From Nocardia brasiliensis NBRC 14402 (GTDB lineage Bacteria > Actinomycetota > Actinomycetes > Mycobacteriales > Mycobacteriaceae): DNA of 64,000 bases. Within the stretch, counting starts at the first letter, position 1. Every line of letters starts with the position of its first letter. Where the stretch lies: assembly GCF_000308475.2 (NCBI RefSeq), contig NZ_BAFT02000078.1:1-64000 (forward strand), given 5' to 3'. Shown here in pieces: positions 50,411-59,105 of the stretch. A program made the translations under genes and the position numbers. Under the pieces are notes generated by a model. The model was given only the letters and a program-made list of their open reading frames with translations. It ran no database searches and was not told the origin of the DNA.

Positions 50411-51049
50411 ATGCACATCGCCATTCTCACTTTCGAGGGCTACAACGAACTCGATTCGCTCATCGCGCTCGGCGTACTGAACCGAATCCAGCAGCCCGGC
50501 CGACGCATTTCGATCGCCTGCCCTACCGAGCGGGTCCGTTCGATGAACGGCGTGGTGATCGAATCCATGGCCACGCTCGAAGAGGCGGCCGCGGCGGACG
50601 CGGTGATCGTCGGCAGCGGGTCCCGCACCCGCGAAGTCGTCGAGGACCGGGCGCTCATGGCCCGGCTGCGGCTCGATCCGTCCCGGCAGCTGCTGGCCGG
50701 ACAGTGTTCGGGGACCTTGATTCTGGCGAAACTCGGGCTGCTCGACGACATTCCCGCCTGCACCGACCTGACCACCAAACCGTGGGTGCAGGCGGCCGGG
50801 GTGGACGTGCTCGAACAACCGCTGTTCGCGAAAGGCGATATCGCGACGGCGGGCGGCTGCCTCGCCGCGCACTATCTCGCGGCCTGGTTGATCGCCCGGC
50901 TGGACGGCATCGGGGCGGCCGAAACCGCCTTGCATTACGTGGCTCCCGTCGGCGAGAAGGACGAATACGTGCGCCGCGCGATGCGAAACATCGCGCCTTA
51001 TCTGCCGATGGAACCGGCCACCCTCGAGGCGGGTGTGCGCGCGCACTAA
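50411..51049 (+). CDS. DJ-1/PfpI (GATase1-like) family protein
   Basis: A 212-residue protein of the class I glutamine amidotransferase-like fold. The nucleophile elbow is LAGQCSGTLILA (Cys near residue 102), an N-terminal Glu in TFEGYNELDSL (residues 8-18) fits the Cys-protecting Glu, and a following GGCLAAHYLAAWL segment is typical of the isonitrile hydratase/AraC-N-terminal-like branch. The reaction is unknown. Control by the adjacent MocR protein is likely. The ATG at 50411 was chosen to match the family N-terminus. Confidence 0.85.
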   Translation: MHIAILTFEGYNELDSLIALGVLNRIQQPGRRISIACPTERVRSMNGVVIESMATLEEAAAADAVIVGSGSRTREVVEDRALMARLRLDPSRQLLAGQCSGTLILAKLGLLDDIPACTDLTTKPWVQAAGVDVLEQPLFAKGDIATAGGCLAAHYLAAWLIARLDGIGAAETALHYVAPVGEKDEYVRRAMRNIAPYLPMEPATLEAGVRAH

Positions 51050-51059
51050 TCTCTGGGGC

Positions 51060-52499
51060 ATGGCACGGGACGAGCGCGGGGTAACCGCCCAGAGTGAGGA
51101 TTTCGCTTCCTGGTACAACGAGGTCGTTTTCAAGGCCGGCCTCGTCGATCGGGGTCCAGCCAAAGGCACCATGGTCATCCGACCGTATGGGTACCGGGTA
51201 TGGGAGCAACTGCAGGCCGAACTCGATCGCCGCATCAAAGCCACCGGACACGAGAACGCCTATTTCCCGCTCCTGATCCCGGAAAGCTACCTCAGCCGCG
51301 AAGCCGAACACGTCGAGGGCTTTTCGCCGGAGCTGGCCGTGGTCACCCACGCCGGCGGTAAAGAACTCGAAGAACCGCTGGTGGTACGGCCGACCTCGGA
51401 AACCATCATCGGCGAGATGATGTCGAAATGGATCAGCTCGCACCGCGATCTGCCCCTGCTGCTCAATCAGTGGGCCAATGTGGTGCGCTGGGAGCTGCGA
51501 CCGCGAATGTTCCTGCGCACCACCGAATTCCTGTGGCAGGAGGGGCACACCGCGCACGCCGACGCCGCGGACGCCCGGCGCGAAACCATGCTCGCCCTCG
51601 ACATCTACGACGAGGTGGCGCGAGAGCTGGCCGCGATACCGGTGATTCCGGGCGAGAAGACCCCCGGCGAACGTTTCGCGGGCGCGGTCACCACGTACAC
51701 CATCGAGGGCATGATGCGCGACGGCCGCGCGCTCCAGTGCGGCACATCGCATTACATGGGCACCAACTTCGCGACCGCCTTCGACATCCGCTACACCGGC
51801 GAAACGGGCCGGGAGGAGTTGTGCCACACCACCTCCTGGGGCATGACCACGCGCATGCTCGGCGCCGTCGTGATGACGCACGGCGACGACAAGGGGCTGG
51901 TCTTCCCGCCGCGGCTCGCACCGCACCAGGTGGTGATCGTCCCGATCACCCGCGGCGGCAACCCCGCCGTCGAGGCGGCCGCCGAGGAACTGGCAGGCCG
52001 GCTGCGGGCGGCGGGCGTGCGCACCCACGTCGACGCGCGAGCGCAGCTCACTCCGGGGTTCAAGTACAACGAGTGGGAACTGCGCGGCGTGCCGATCCGG
52101 CTCGAACTCGGGCCGCGCGACCTCGAAGCGGGCACCGCCATGATGGTGAAACGCCTCGGCGACGCAGGAAAGCAAGCGGTTCCGCTGGACTCGCTGCCCG
52201 AGACCATGCCGCGGATATTGGACGAGTTCCAAGCGTTCCTGCTCGCCAGGGCCACCGAGTTCCGGGAAAGCCACACCCGCACCGTCGACACCTGGGCGGA
52301 TTTCGCCGATGCGGTCGCGACCGGCTGGGCGCTGGCCCTGCACTGCGGCAGCACCGCCTGCGAGGAGGACATCAAGTCCATCACCGCCGCCACGCCGAGA
52401 TGTATTCCCTTGCAAGCGGACTCGGCATCCGGAAATTGCGTACGCTGCGGCGCCCCCGCGACGTACGGCAAGCGCGTGATCTTCGGTCGCGCCTACTGA
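51060..52499 (+). CDS. proS: Prolyl-tRNA synthetase, archaeal/eukaryal type
   Basis: A 479-residue class II aminoacyl-tRNA synthetase. Motif 2 lies around ELRPRMFLRTTEFLWQEGHTAHA, motif 3 around THGDDKGLVFPPRLAPHQVV, and the proline pocket around RPTSETIIGEMMSKWI. The C-terminal extension with a Cys cluster (CGSTACEEDIKS ... GNCVRCGAPATYGKRVIFGRAY) is the zinc-type tail of archaeal/eukaryal ProRS; the bacterial-type enzyme is longer (about 570) with an inserted editing domain, which is absent here. It may be the housekeeping enzyme or a second, inhibitor-insensitive copy. Confidence 0.93.
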   Translation: MARDERGVTAQSEDFASWYNEVVFKAGLVDRGPAKGTMVIRPYGYRVWEQLQAELDRRIKATGHENAYFPLLIPESYLSREAEHVEGFSPELAVVTHAGGKELEEPLVVRPTSETIIGEMMSKWISSHRDLPLLLNQWANVVRWELRPRMFLRTTEFLWQEGHTAHADAADARRETMLALDIYDEVARELAAIPVIPGEKTPGERFAGAVTTYTIEGMMRDGRALQCGTSHYMGTNFATAFDIRYTGETGREELCHTTSWGMTTRMLGAVVMTHGDDKGLVFPPRLAPHQVVIVPITRGGNPAVEAAAEELAGRLRAAGVRTHVDARAQLTPGFKYNEWELRGVPIRLELGPRDLEAGTAMMVKRLGDAGKQAVPLDSLPETMPRILDEFQAFLLARATEFRESHTRTVDTWADFADAVATGWALALHCGSTACEEDIKSITAATPRCIPLQADSASGNCVRCGAPATYGKRVIFGRAY

Positions 52500-52509
52500 T
52501 CAGCGCGAA

Positions 52510-53136
52510 TCAGCTGGTCTGCACAGCGATTCGGAGGCCGAACACAACCAGCAGGGTGCCCATCACGGTGTCGATGGCGCGGCGCACACTCTGCCGCGCC
52601 AATACCCCGCGCAGCGCGTCGACCACGTTCGCCAGCACGGTGAACCAGGTCAGCGACACCAGCGCGGCGATGACGCCGAGCGAGATGCTGTCGGCGGCAG
52701 TCGGTTCGGCGGGCAGGAACTGGGGCAGCAGCGCGATGAAGAACACCGCGACCTTCGGATTGAGCAGATTGGTCAGCAGCCCCTGCCGGAACGCCGCCGC
52801 CGTGCCCGGCCGGTTCGCCAGCGCCTCGCCGGTCACGTCGTAGCCGCCGCGACGCGCGGCCAGCAGGGCGCGCACGCCGAGCACCATCAGGTACGCCGCC
52901 CCGATAAGCTTGACCACGGTGAACGCCACCGCCGACGCGGCGAGCAGCCCGGCCACACCGAGCGCGCTCACCACCGACCAGCCGAAGACGCCGGCGGCGA
53001 TCCCGGCCGCACAGGCCATCCCGGCCCGCCGTCCCGACAGCACCGAACTCCGGGTGACGATCACGAAATCCGGACCCGGCGACATCGCCGCCACCAATAC
53101 CACGCCACCCAGGGCGAGCGCCTGCGCTGTAGACAT
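52510..53136 (-). CDS. LysE/RhtB-family amino acid exporter
   Basis: A 208-residue membrane protein with six hydrophobic helices. The N-terminal AAMSPGPDFVIVTRSS and the LLTNLLNPKVAVFFIALLPQF segment are the defining motifs of the LysE/RhtB/threonine efflux family. CGAGGTG precedes the ATG at 53136. It is convergent with proS, 10 bases apart. The substrate (an amino acid or derivative) is not assignable. Confidence 0.92.
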   Translation of the reverse strand: MSTAQALALGGVVLVAAMSPGPDFVIVTRSSVLSGRRAGMACAAGIAAGVFGWSVVSALGVAGLLAASAVAFTVVKLIGAAYLMVLGVRALLAARRGGYDVTGEALANRPGTAAAFRQGLLTNLLNPKVAVFFIALLPQFLPAEPTAADSISLGVIAALVSLTWFTVLANVVDALRGVLARQSVRRAIDTVMGTLLVVFGLRIAVQTS

Positions 53137-53190
53137 CACCTCGTCACCCTAACGAGCACGTGAGCCGCCAGGTAGCGGGTTTCGACCCGT

Positions 53191-53453
53191 CTAGCCCTCG
53201 GGATAGAAGACGAACAAGGTACAGCCGGTCGTCGTCTGCGGGATGTGCGACGAACCGGCGGGAGCGTGGATGAACGAGCCCGCGGGATAGTCCCGATCCC
53301 CGTCGTTGAAGATCCCGGCGACCACGTAGACCTCCTCGGGCCCGGGTTCGTGCACGTCGATGCCCTCCCAGCAGGCGCCGGGGTCCAGCTCGAGGACGTT
53401 CGCGCTCGCGCCCTGCGCGCCGCGCCACAGCGGGCGGACCCGAATATCGACGG
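53191..53453 (-). pseudogene. Cupin-domain (ChrR-like) protein remnant, 5' end missing
   Basis: The minus frame ending at the TAG in 53191-53193 encodes about 85 residues of good cupin sequence: VDVRLRPLW-like start (TVDIRVRPLWRGAQ), then EEVYVVAGIFNDGDRDYPAG, FIHAPAGSSHIPQ and TGCTLFVFYPEG at the end. This is the C-terminal part of a ChrR/anti-sigma-type cupin. No start codon or N-terminal cupin sequence lies upstream; instead the DNA runs into AraC-type coding sequence on the other strand at about 53440-53455. It reads as a gene cut by deletion or rearrangement. Confidence 0.65.
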
Positions 53454-53775
53454 TTCGCTGGCGCCGCTGCTGGACTGGATCACCGAGCGGCTCGGCGAAC
53501 CGCTCACGGTCGAGGACTTGGCCGCGCGGGCCGGCGTCTCCCCCCGCACACTCGCCCGCCGCTTCACCGATCAGCTCGGCATCGGTCCCGGCCAGTGGCT
53601 GCTCGCCCAGCGCATCACCGAGGCCCGCACCCTGCTCGAAACCACCGACCTCCCAGTGGAATCCGTCGCGCGCCGAGCCGGCCTGTCCTCCGCCACCAAT
53701 CTCCGCCGACGCTTCCTACGCGCCCTCGGCACCACCCCCGGCGCCTACCGCCGCGCATTCCGCACCACCGATTGA
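53440..53775 (+). pseudogene. AraC-family regulator remnant (DNA-binding domain only)
   Basis: About 110 residues from NIDGSLAPLLDWITERL to the stop form a complete AraC-type double helix-turn-helix (LTVEDLAARAGVSPRTLARRF and LPVESVARRAGLSSATNLRRRF, ending TTPGAYRRAF). The usual N-terminal DJ-1/GATase-like sensor domain of this subgroup is absent: the frame remains open upstream but there it is the antisense of the cupin remnant. It might still be translated as a fusion from an upstream ATG at 53245, but the native gene is truncated. Confidence 0.65.
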
Positions 53776-53777
53776 CC

Positions 53778-53791
53778 TCAACCATAGTTGA
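53778..53791. promoter_or_regulatory. Short palindrome before the SnoaL-like gene
   Basis: TCAACCATAGTTGA (TCAAC, four bases, GTTGA) lies between the AraC remnant stop and the ATG at 53809, at a position suited to an operator. Which protein, if any, binds it is unknown. Confidence 0.35.
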
Positions 53792-53808
53792 GATCGAACA
53801 ATGGGCGC

Positions 53809-54231
53809 ATGACCGATATCGAAGCGGCCAGGCAGCTCCTGGACCACGCCACCGAACTCTGGATTCGGCACGAGATGCGAGAGTGGGGACGACTTTTCAC
53901 CGAAGACTGCGACTTCATCACGCACCGCGGGGTGTGGTGGCGCTCGCGCGCGGACAACGTCCTCGGACACGAGGACGTACCGGAATCCGTTCTGGCACAG
54001 AAGAAGAACTACACCCAGACGGTGCTCGACATCCGGCTCATCGCCCCGGACGTGGTGCTGGCGCACACCGAGTGGTCGTGGCCCGATCACCTGCTGCCGG
54101 GTGCGGCCGCGGGCGAGGACCGACGCGGCCTGGTCACCATGGTGCTGGTCCGGCGGGACGGGCGCTGGCTGATCCGGGCCGCGCACAACACGCGGTTGAA
54201 CGGACTCGACGATTTCGCCTCGACCGGATAG
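53809..54231 (+). CDS. SnoaL-like/NTF2-fold protein (SgcJ/EcaC family)
   Basis: A 140-residue NTF2-like protein. The sequence runs from an N-terminal helix pair (EAARQLLDHATELWIRHEMREWGRLFTEDCDFIT) through the curved sheet (VVLAHTEWSWPDHL; GLVTMVLVRRDGRWLIRAAHNTRLN). The closing WLIRAAHNT motif is characteristic of the SgcJ/EcaC oxidoreductase-like group. The enzymatic role is unknown. The ATG at 53809 was chosen over a TTG seven codons upstream. Confidence 0.82.
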   Translation: MTDIEAARQLLDHATELWIRHEMREWGRLFTEDCDFITHRGVWWRSRADNVLGHEDVPESVLAQKKNYTQTVLDIRLIAPDVVLAHTEWSWPDHLLPGAAAGEDRRGLVTMVLVRRDGRWLIRAAHNTRLNGLDDFASTG

Positions 54232-54359
54232 TCCGCGCCGGGATCGGGAAGCCTGTGGGGCGCGGCGGGAGGTTTCGGGATCGTGGACGGGTTCGTGCCG
54301 GACAATGTGCTGGACCAGCCGGTGTCGGACTTCGATGCCGCAGTGAGGGAGGTTCTGTG

Positions 54360-55217
54360 GTGCGGTCGGCGAAAAGGTATGGGGTGGCGCTGGGTGCGAC
54401 GCTGATCGTGGCGCTCGGCGCGTGTGGGACCGACGACGCGAGCGACGGCGCTTCGAGCAGTTCGCCGCAGGTGCAGCAGCAACAGGCGACGAGCGCGTCC
54501 GCGCCGCCGGGCACCGGTGCCGCACCGCCGACCCGTGATGCGGATCCGGCCGAGATCACTTCCGGGGGATCGACATATACGGTCCGGCGGGTCGAGGTGC
54601 CCAACGGCGTCGGAACCACCGATCAGGCGGCTTCGCTGGAACTGTCCGGCGGCGATGCGCGGGTGACCGAGGTGTTCAACCGCGGGGTGCGTACATACGT
54701 CAAGGAACAGGTCGACCTGGTGAACGGCGGTGACGACCAACGCGAACGCGCCGTCTCGACCACCGGCGAGCTCTTCAGCACCGAGCGCACGGTCAGCGAA
54801 GTGGTCTCGGGCCTCATCGTTTTCGAGAAGGCGGCACATCCCACCAAGATCCTGGGCACCATCACCACCGACAGCCGCACCGCGCGGCCGATCCTGATCG
54901 GCGACCTGTTCACCGACCCGGCCACCGGGCTCGCCGAATTGGCCAGGGCCACCACGGAAGCGACCCGCGCGGTGTATCCGGAGCTGGCCGACAGCAAGAC
55001 CATCACCGACGCACTGCAGCCGACGGAACGAAACTACGCGAACTGGGTGCCCACCCCCACGGGCGTGCAGATCCATATCGACACCGGCGTCTACGTGTAC
55101 GGGTATCCGTGCGTACAGGTGCCCTGGTCGCGGTTGCGCCCGACGCTCGGCCCGGCGCTGCGAGCGGTAGCGGAGAAAGCACCCGACACGGCACCGGCGA
55201 CCTGCGGCTTGCATTGA
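54360..55217 (+). CDS. Lipoprotein with an RsiV/DUF3298-like domain
   Basis: A 285-residue lipoprotein: a basic N-terminus, a hydrophobic stretch, and the lipobox LGAC at residues 20-23. A Ser/Pro/Gln-rich linker (residues 25-65) leads to a domain that ends with PILIGDLFTDPATGLAELARA, LQPTERNYANWVPTPTGVQIHIDTGVYVYGYPC and PWSRLRPTLGP. The order of a DLF segment, a long helix and then a beta segment with an Ile-His/acidic strip matches DUF3298-type domains of RsiV-like proteins. GGGAGG lies just before the tandem GTG codons 54357/54360. Confidence 0.75.
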   Translation: MRSAKRYGVALGATLIVALGACGTDDASDGASSSSPQVQQQQATSASAPPGTGAAPPTRDADPAEITSGGSTYTVRRVEVPNGVGTTDQAASLELSGGDARVTEVFNRGVRTYVKEQVDLVNGGDDQRERAVSTTGELFSTERTVSEVVSGLIVFEKAAHPTKILGTITTDSRTARPILIGDLFTDPATGLAELARATTEATRAVYPELADSKTITDALQPTERNYANWVPTPTGVQIHIDTGVYVYGYPCVQVPWSRLRPTLGPALRAVAEKAPDTAPATCGLH

Positions 55218-55397
55218 ACGCCCACCCGGATGAGCACGGGATGTATACCGAACGGGTGAGACCGCGCAGGCCGAATTCGGCCGTCGGGTAGACGCCGACC
55301 ATGGGCACGAATATCTAGCGTTCAGCAGAGCGCCTGCCATTCCGGCAGGGGTACGTCGCCGCGGTGCGACGGAAGCTCTTCTGTCTGTGAGGTTTTG

Positions 55398-56966
55398 ATG
55401 CGCGCACACGGCTGTGCCGACACGGCGGCACTGGCGTTCTCGATAGTGATCGCCTCGATGATGCTGACGGCTTGCGGCGAAGCCGAGGACCCCCGCCCGA
55501 CCGCGAACGCATTGCCGAATACGTTGCGGGAACAGGTGCTCCACTGGCACGACTGCCGCACCGGACCGGACGACGAGGTGGGCCTGCGCCTGGCGGCCGT
55601 GGGCGCGGTATGCGGAGAGTTCCAGGCGCCGTTGGACTATGCCGATCCGAGCGGCCCCGCACTGTCCATCGCCGTCGCGCGACGTACCGCCACCGATACC
55701 GCACACCGCCTGGGCACGCTGCTGGTGCAGACCGGCGGCCCCGGGCCGTCCCGGGACGGCGTCGCGATCCTGGTGGACGGACCCGAAGGCGGCCATCCGG
55801 CCACGGCGGCGCTCGCCGAACGCTACGACCTGGTCGGCATGGACCCCCGGTTCTTCGGCGCCAGCGCACCGTTGGACTGCGGTTGGCCCACCGGCGCCTA
55901 CCTCGGACTCGCCCAGGCCGCGCCGCGCGACCGGGCAGATTTCGACCGCACCGTGCAGACGGCCCGCGACCTGGCCGCCCGCTGCGCACCGCAGCGCGAC
56001 CTGCTCCCCCACGCGTCGACGCGGGCCGTCGCCCGGGACACCGATCTCTTGCGCACGCTGCTGGGTGAACCGAAGATCTCCTATCTCGGCTGGTCCTGGG
56101 GAACGTATCTGGGCGCGGTGTACCTGCAACTGTTCGGCGAGCGCGTCGATCGGGTGGTGCTCGACAGCGCACTGGACCCGGCCGCACCGGGCCCGGACCT
56201 GACCAGGTCCGCGGCCCCCGCCACCGCCACCGCCCTCGCGGACTGGGCGCGCTGGGTGTCCGCGCACGACGACGAATTCGATTTGGGCACAACCGAACAA
56301 GCCGTGCTACGGTCGGTCGACGAGCTGGTCCGGGCGATCGCCGCGCAGCCGATCTCGCTCGGCGGGCTGACGATCACCGCCGACATGGTGCCGGGCCTGC
56401 TGCTGACCGTCGACGATTCCGACGAGTACTACGCCGAGTTCAGCAGGCAGGTGGGCACCTTGCGCGATGCCGCCCGCGGTCGCGCCACCGACCTCGCGCC
56501 GGGCCTCGCGCAGAAGCTCGCGCTGTACGCCGAGACCACCGCGGCACCCGAATTCGGTTTCAGCGCAACGGTGGCCAACCAGTGCGCCGACCGTCCCGCC
56601 CGCGACCCCGAGGCCTACTTCACCGATATCCAGCGGCATCGCGACGCGGAACCGATGTTCGGGGCGCTGGCCCGGCATCTCACGCCGTGCGCGGTGTGGC
56701 CGACGGAGCCTGCCGAACCCGCCGTCGAGATCGGCAACCCCCATGCGGCGCTGCTCATCGGCGCGTCCGGCGATCCGGTGGCACCGGCGGCCGGACAGCG
56801 GGCGATGCGCCGGGCCCTGTCCGGTGCCCGATCGCTCACGCTGGCGGACGCCTTCCGCCACGGCGTGTACCTCTTCGATCCGGCTCCGTGCCTCGACGCC
56901 GCGGTCGACGACTACCTGCTGAACGGCACACTTCCCGCGGCCGACGCGGTGTGCGAGCGCGAGTGA
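55398..56966 (+). CDS. Alpha/beta hydrolase lipoprotein with TAP-like C-terminal domain (tripeptidyl aminopeptidase-like)
   Basis: A 522-residue secreted hydrolase. The signal peptide ends in a lipobox, LTACGE (residues 23-28). Features of the SlpD/E, Hip1/CaeA-like family are visible: QTGGPGPSRDG (oxyanion loop), DPRFFGAS, the nucleophile in GWSWGTYLGAVYLQ, Asp in IGASGDPVAPAAGQRAM and His in FRHGVYLFDPAPCLDAAV with the paired late Cys typical of the TAP-like domain. It probably cleaves peptides or esters outside the cell. The start is the ATG at 55398. Confidence 0.88.
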   Translation: MRAHGCADTAALAFSIVIASMMLTACGEAEDPRPTANALPNTLREQVLHWHDCRTGPDDEVGLRLAAVGAVCGEFQAPLDYADPSGPALSIAVARRTATDTAHRLGTLLVQTGGPGPSRDGVAILVDGPEGGHPATAALAERYDLVGMDPRFFGASAPLDCGWPTGAYLGLAQAAPRDRADFDRTVQTARDLAARCAPQRDLLPHASTRAVARDTDLLRTLLGEPKISYLGWSWGTYLGAVYLQLFGERVDRVVLDSALDPAAPGPDLTRSAAPATATALADWARWVSAHDDEFDLGTTEQAVLRSVDELVRAIAAQPISLGGLTITADMVPGLLLTVDDSDEYYAEFSRQVGTLRDAARGRATDLAPGLAQKLALYAETTAAPEFGFSATVANQCADRPARDPEAYFTDIQRHRDAEPMFGALARHLTPCAVWPTEPAEPAVEIGNPHAALLIGASGDPVAPAAGQRAMRRALSGARSLTLADAFRHGVYLFDPAPCLDAAVDDYLLNGTLPAADAVCERE

Positions 56967-56967
56967 G

Positions 56968-57621
56968 CTAGCGCGAGCCGGGCTGCCGCAGCCCGGCTTC
57001 GTGGGCGACGATCACCGCCTGCACCCGGTCGCGTACCCCGAGTTTGGTAAGGATATGGCGCACATGGGTTTTCACGGTTCCCTCGCCGACCGCGAGCACG
57101 GTCGCGATCTCGGCGTTGGACAGCCCTCGCGCCAGCACCCGCAATACCGCGGTCTCGCGCTCGGTCAGCGTCGCCACCAACCGGCGGGCGGCGGGATCGA
57201 TCGGCGGGGCGAGCCGGTCGAGCAGGCGCCTGGTCGTCGAGGCGGCCAGCACCGCATCGCCGGCGTGCACCGATCGCACAGCGGACAAGAACTGTTCCGG
57301 GGGCGCGTCTTTGAGCAGGAACCCGCTGGCGCCCGCGCGCACCGCGGCCACCGCGTAGTCGTCGAGATCGTAGGTGGTCAGCACCAGTACCTTCGGCGGG
57401 TGCGCGCTCGCCAGCAGGTGCCGGGTGGCCGCGATGCCGTCCAGCCGCGGCATGCGCACATCCATCACCACGACGTCGGGACGGAGTCGCGCGGCCTCGG
57501 CGACACCGCTCACCCCGTCGCCCGCCTCGCCGATCACCCGCAGATCCGGCTGGGAGTCCACCACCATCCGGAACCCGGCCCGCACCAGCGCCTGGTCCTC
57601 GACCAGCAATACCGTGATCAT
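56968..57621 (-). CDS. NarL/LuxR-family response regulator
   Basis: A 217-residue two-component response regulator. The receiver domain holds the phosphoacceptor Asp54 (VVVMDVRMPRLDG), acidic residues in LLVEDQ and Lys in GFLLKDAPPE. The LuxR-type HTH is at residues 150-210 (LTERETAVLRVLARGLSNAEIATVLAVGEGTVKTHV). Its ATG overlaps the stop of the upstream histidine kinase gene by 4 bases, so the two form a cognate pair. Targets are unknown. Confidence 0.95.
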   Translation of the reverse strand: MITVLLVEDQALVRAGFRMVVDSQPDLRVIGEAGDGVSGVAEAARLRPDVVVMDVRMPRLDGIAATRHLLASAHPPKVLVLTTYDLDDYAVAAVRAGASGFLLKDAPPEQFLSAVRSVHAGDAVLAASTTRRLLDRLAPPIDPAARRLVATLTERETAVLRVLARGLSNAEIATVLAVGEGTVKTHVRHILTKLGVRDRVQAVIVAHEAGLRQPGSR

Positions 57622-58802
57622 CCGGTGTACCCGGCCCGCACCGGGATTCGCGCCGTCAGCACATGCCCGGCCGTCCCCGCGCGCGGCCGGAGTTCGAGCT
57701 CGCCGCCGTAGGCTTCGACCCGTTCGCGCATGCCGACCAGGCCGTAACCCGGGCTGCCCGAAGGCTGCCCGGACGGACCGTCGTCCCCGACGCTGACCCG
57801 CAACCAATCCCGTTCCTGCCGCACCGAAACCTCGGCGCGCGCACCGGGTCCGGCGTGCTTGACGACATTCGTCAACCCCTCCTGGACGATCCGATAGACC
57901 ACCAGCCCCACCCCCGAATCGGTCAGTCCGCACGGCAGCTCGAGCTCCAGGGCCACCGGCACACCCGCGCCGCGGACCTCCTCGACCAATCGGTGTATGT
58001 CCGAAATACCCACGCGCGGAGCCGGATCCGGTTCCGTCTCGGTGTCCTCGCGCAGCACGCCGATGGCACGGCGGGTCTCGGCCAGCGCCCGCCTGCCCTG
58101 GTCGCCGATGGCCTGCAGGGCGTCGATCGCGGACTGCGGGGCCGCACGCGCGGCATAGCGGCCGCCGTCGGCTTGCGCGACGATCACCGCCAGCGAGTGC
58201 GCGAGGATGTCGTGCATATCGCGCGCGATCCTGGTGCGCTCGGACAGCACCGCGAGCCGGGCCCGCTCGTCCCGGGTGCGCTCGAGCAAGGCGGCGTGTT
58301 CGGCCAGCGCGCGGAATTCGCCGCGCCGCGCGCGCTGCCACGCGCCGCCCAGCCAGGCCGCGAGCACCGTGCTCGCCAGAAAGCCGCCGACCAGCACGTG
58401 CGCCAGGGCCGACATCGGCAGCTGGGGCCAGCTCCAGCCGCCGAGCACCGCCCCCGCCAGCCCCACGACCAAACCCGTTCGGCTCCACAGCCGCCGGCTG
58501 TGCGCGGCGAGGGTGTACACCGCGATCGGCACGGCGACATCGGCGGGCAGCGCGCCCGTGGTGTCGCGCACCGCGCACCACTGCGCGAAGGCCACGGCCG
58601 CCACGGCGAGCGCCGCCGCCTCCGGCCATCGTCGCCGCACTGTCAATGGGGCGAGCACCAGCACCGACAAGGTGAAGTAGGCGGCATCGGCCCCGATCAA
58701 CAACCCGAACAGCACACAGACGAGGACGAGGAGACCGGCCGTCGCAGCGTCCACCAGCGCCGTGCGCCGGCGCAGCCATCCCACCACCCGCTCGTCGACC
58801 AC
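57618..58802 (-). CDS. Sensor histidine kinase (HisKA_3, NarX/DesK type)
   Basis: A 394-residue kinase. Residues 18-155 contain about four to six membrane helices with very short loops, so the signal is probably sensed in the membrane. A coiled dimerisation helix carries the phosphoacceptor His197 in ARDMHDILAHSLAVIV. The ATPase domain includes YRIVQEGLTNVVKHA (N box) and GYGLVGMRERVEAYGG (G box). The start is GTG. It is coupled to the response regulator; the convergent neighbour beyond that is the TAP-like hydrolase. Confidence 0.93.
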   Translation of the reverse strand: MVDERVVGWLRRRTALVDAATAGLLVLVCVLFGLLIGADAAYFTLSVLVLAPLTVRRRWPEAAALAVAAVAFAQWCAVRDTTGALPADVAVPIAVYTLAAHSRRLWSRTGLVVGLAGAVLGGWSWPQLPMSALAHVLVGGFLASTVLAAWLGGAWQRARRGEFRALAEHAALLERTRDERARLAVLSERTRIARDMHDILAHSLAVIVAQADGGRYAARAAPQSAIDALQAIGDQGRRALAETRRAIGVLREDTETEPDPAPRVGISDIHRLVEEVRGAGVPVALELELPCGLTDSGVGLVVYRIVQEGLTNVVKHAGPGARAEVSVRQERDWLRVSVGDDGPSGQPSGSPGYGLVGMRERVEAYGGELELRPRAGTAGHVLTARIPVRAGYTG

Positions 58803-59105
58803 CCGACCACCCTAGATCTCGCAGCGTCGCACCACCTCTGCCCGCAGGATGACCCCGTCGCCACAGTCCGTACGCCGCAGGGCATATCCGCCCCTCCGGC
58901 CGATACGGTGCGTACCGATAGCCGATCGATCGCGCGCCACGCGGGGCGACGCACCGGACAACCGAATTCGCCGGGGAAGTCCAGCGAAAGTTACGGTAAA
59001 ACTGGAACCTAGGGGTCTACGATCGAAAATAGCCACGGTTTGCGTAGCGGTGTTGGGGCGCGTGCATCATACTGTCGGCTTTTTCGAGCAGCGGAGTAGG
59101 AGCTC
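58803..59105. promoter_or_regulatory. Divergent intergenic region between kinase and XRE genes
   Basis: This 303-bp stretch holds no gene I can support. The last 120 bases are less GC-rich (AGTTACGGTAAAACTGG, CGATCGAAAATAGCC) and should contain the promoter of the XRE/DUF5753 gene; GGAGTAGGAG at 59093-59102 is its ribosome site. The kinase promoter must lie near 58803-58900, but no clear box is visible. Confidence 0.45.

Noticed and set aside
53245..53439. N-terminal part of an intact AraC-type protein
   Set aside because: These codons give no sensor-domain sequence and are the antisense of a well-formed cupin C-terminus.
58812..59036. 74-residue minus-strand gene in the kinase/XRE intergenic region
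   Set aside because: Arg-rich, no ribosome site, and it overlaps the expected XRE promoter.
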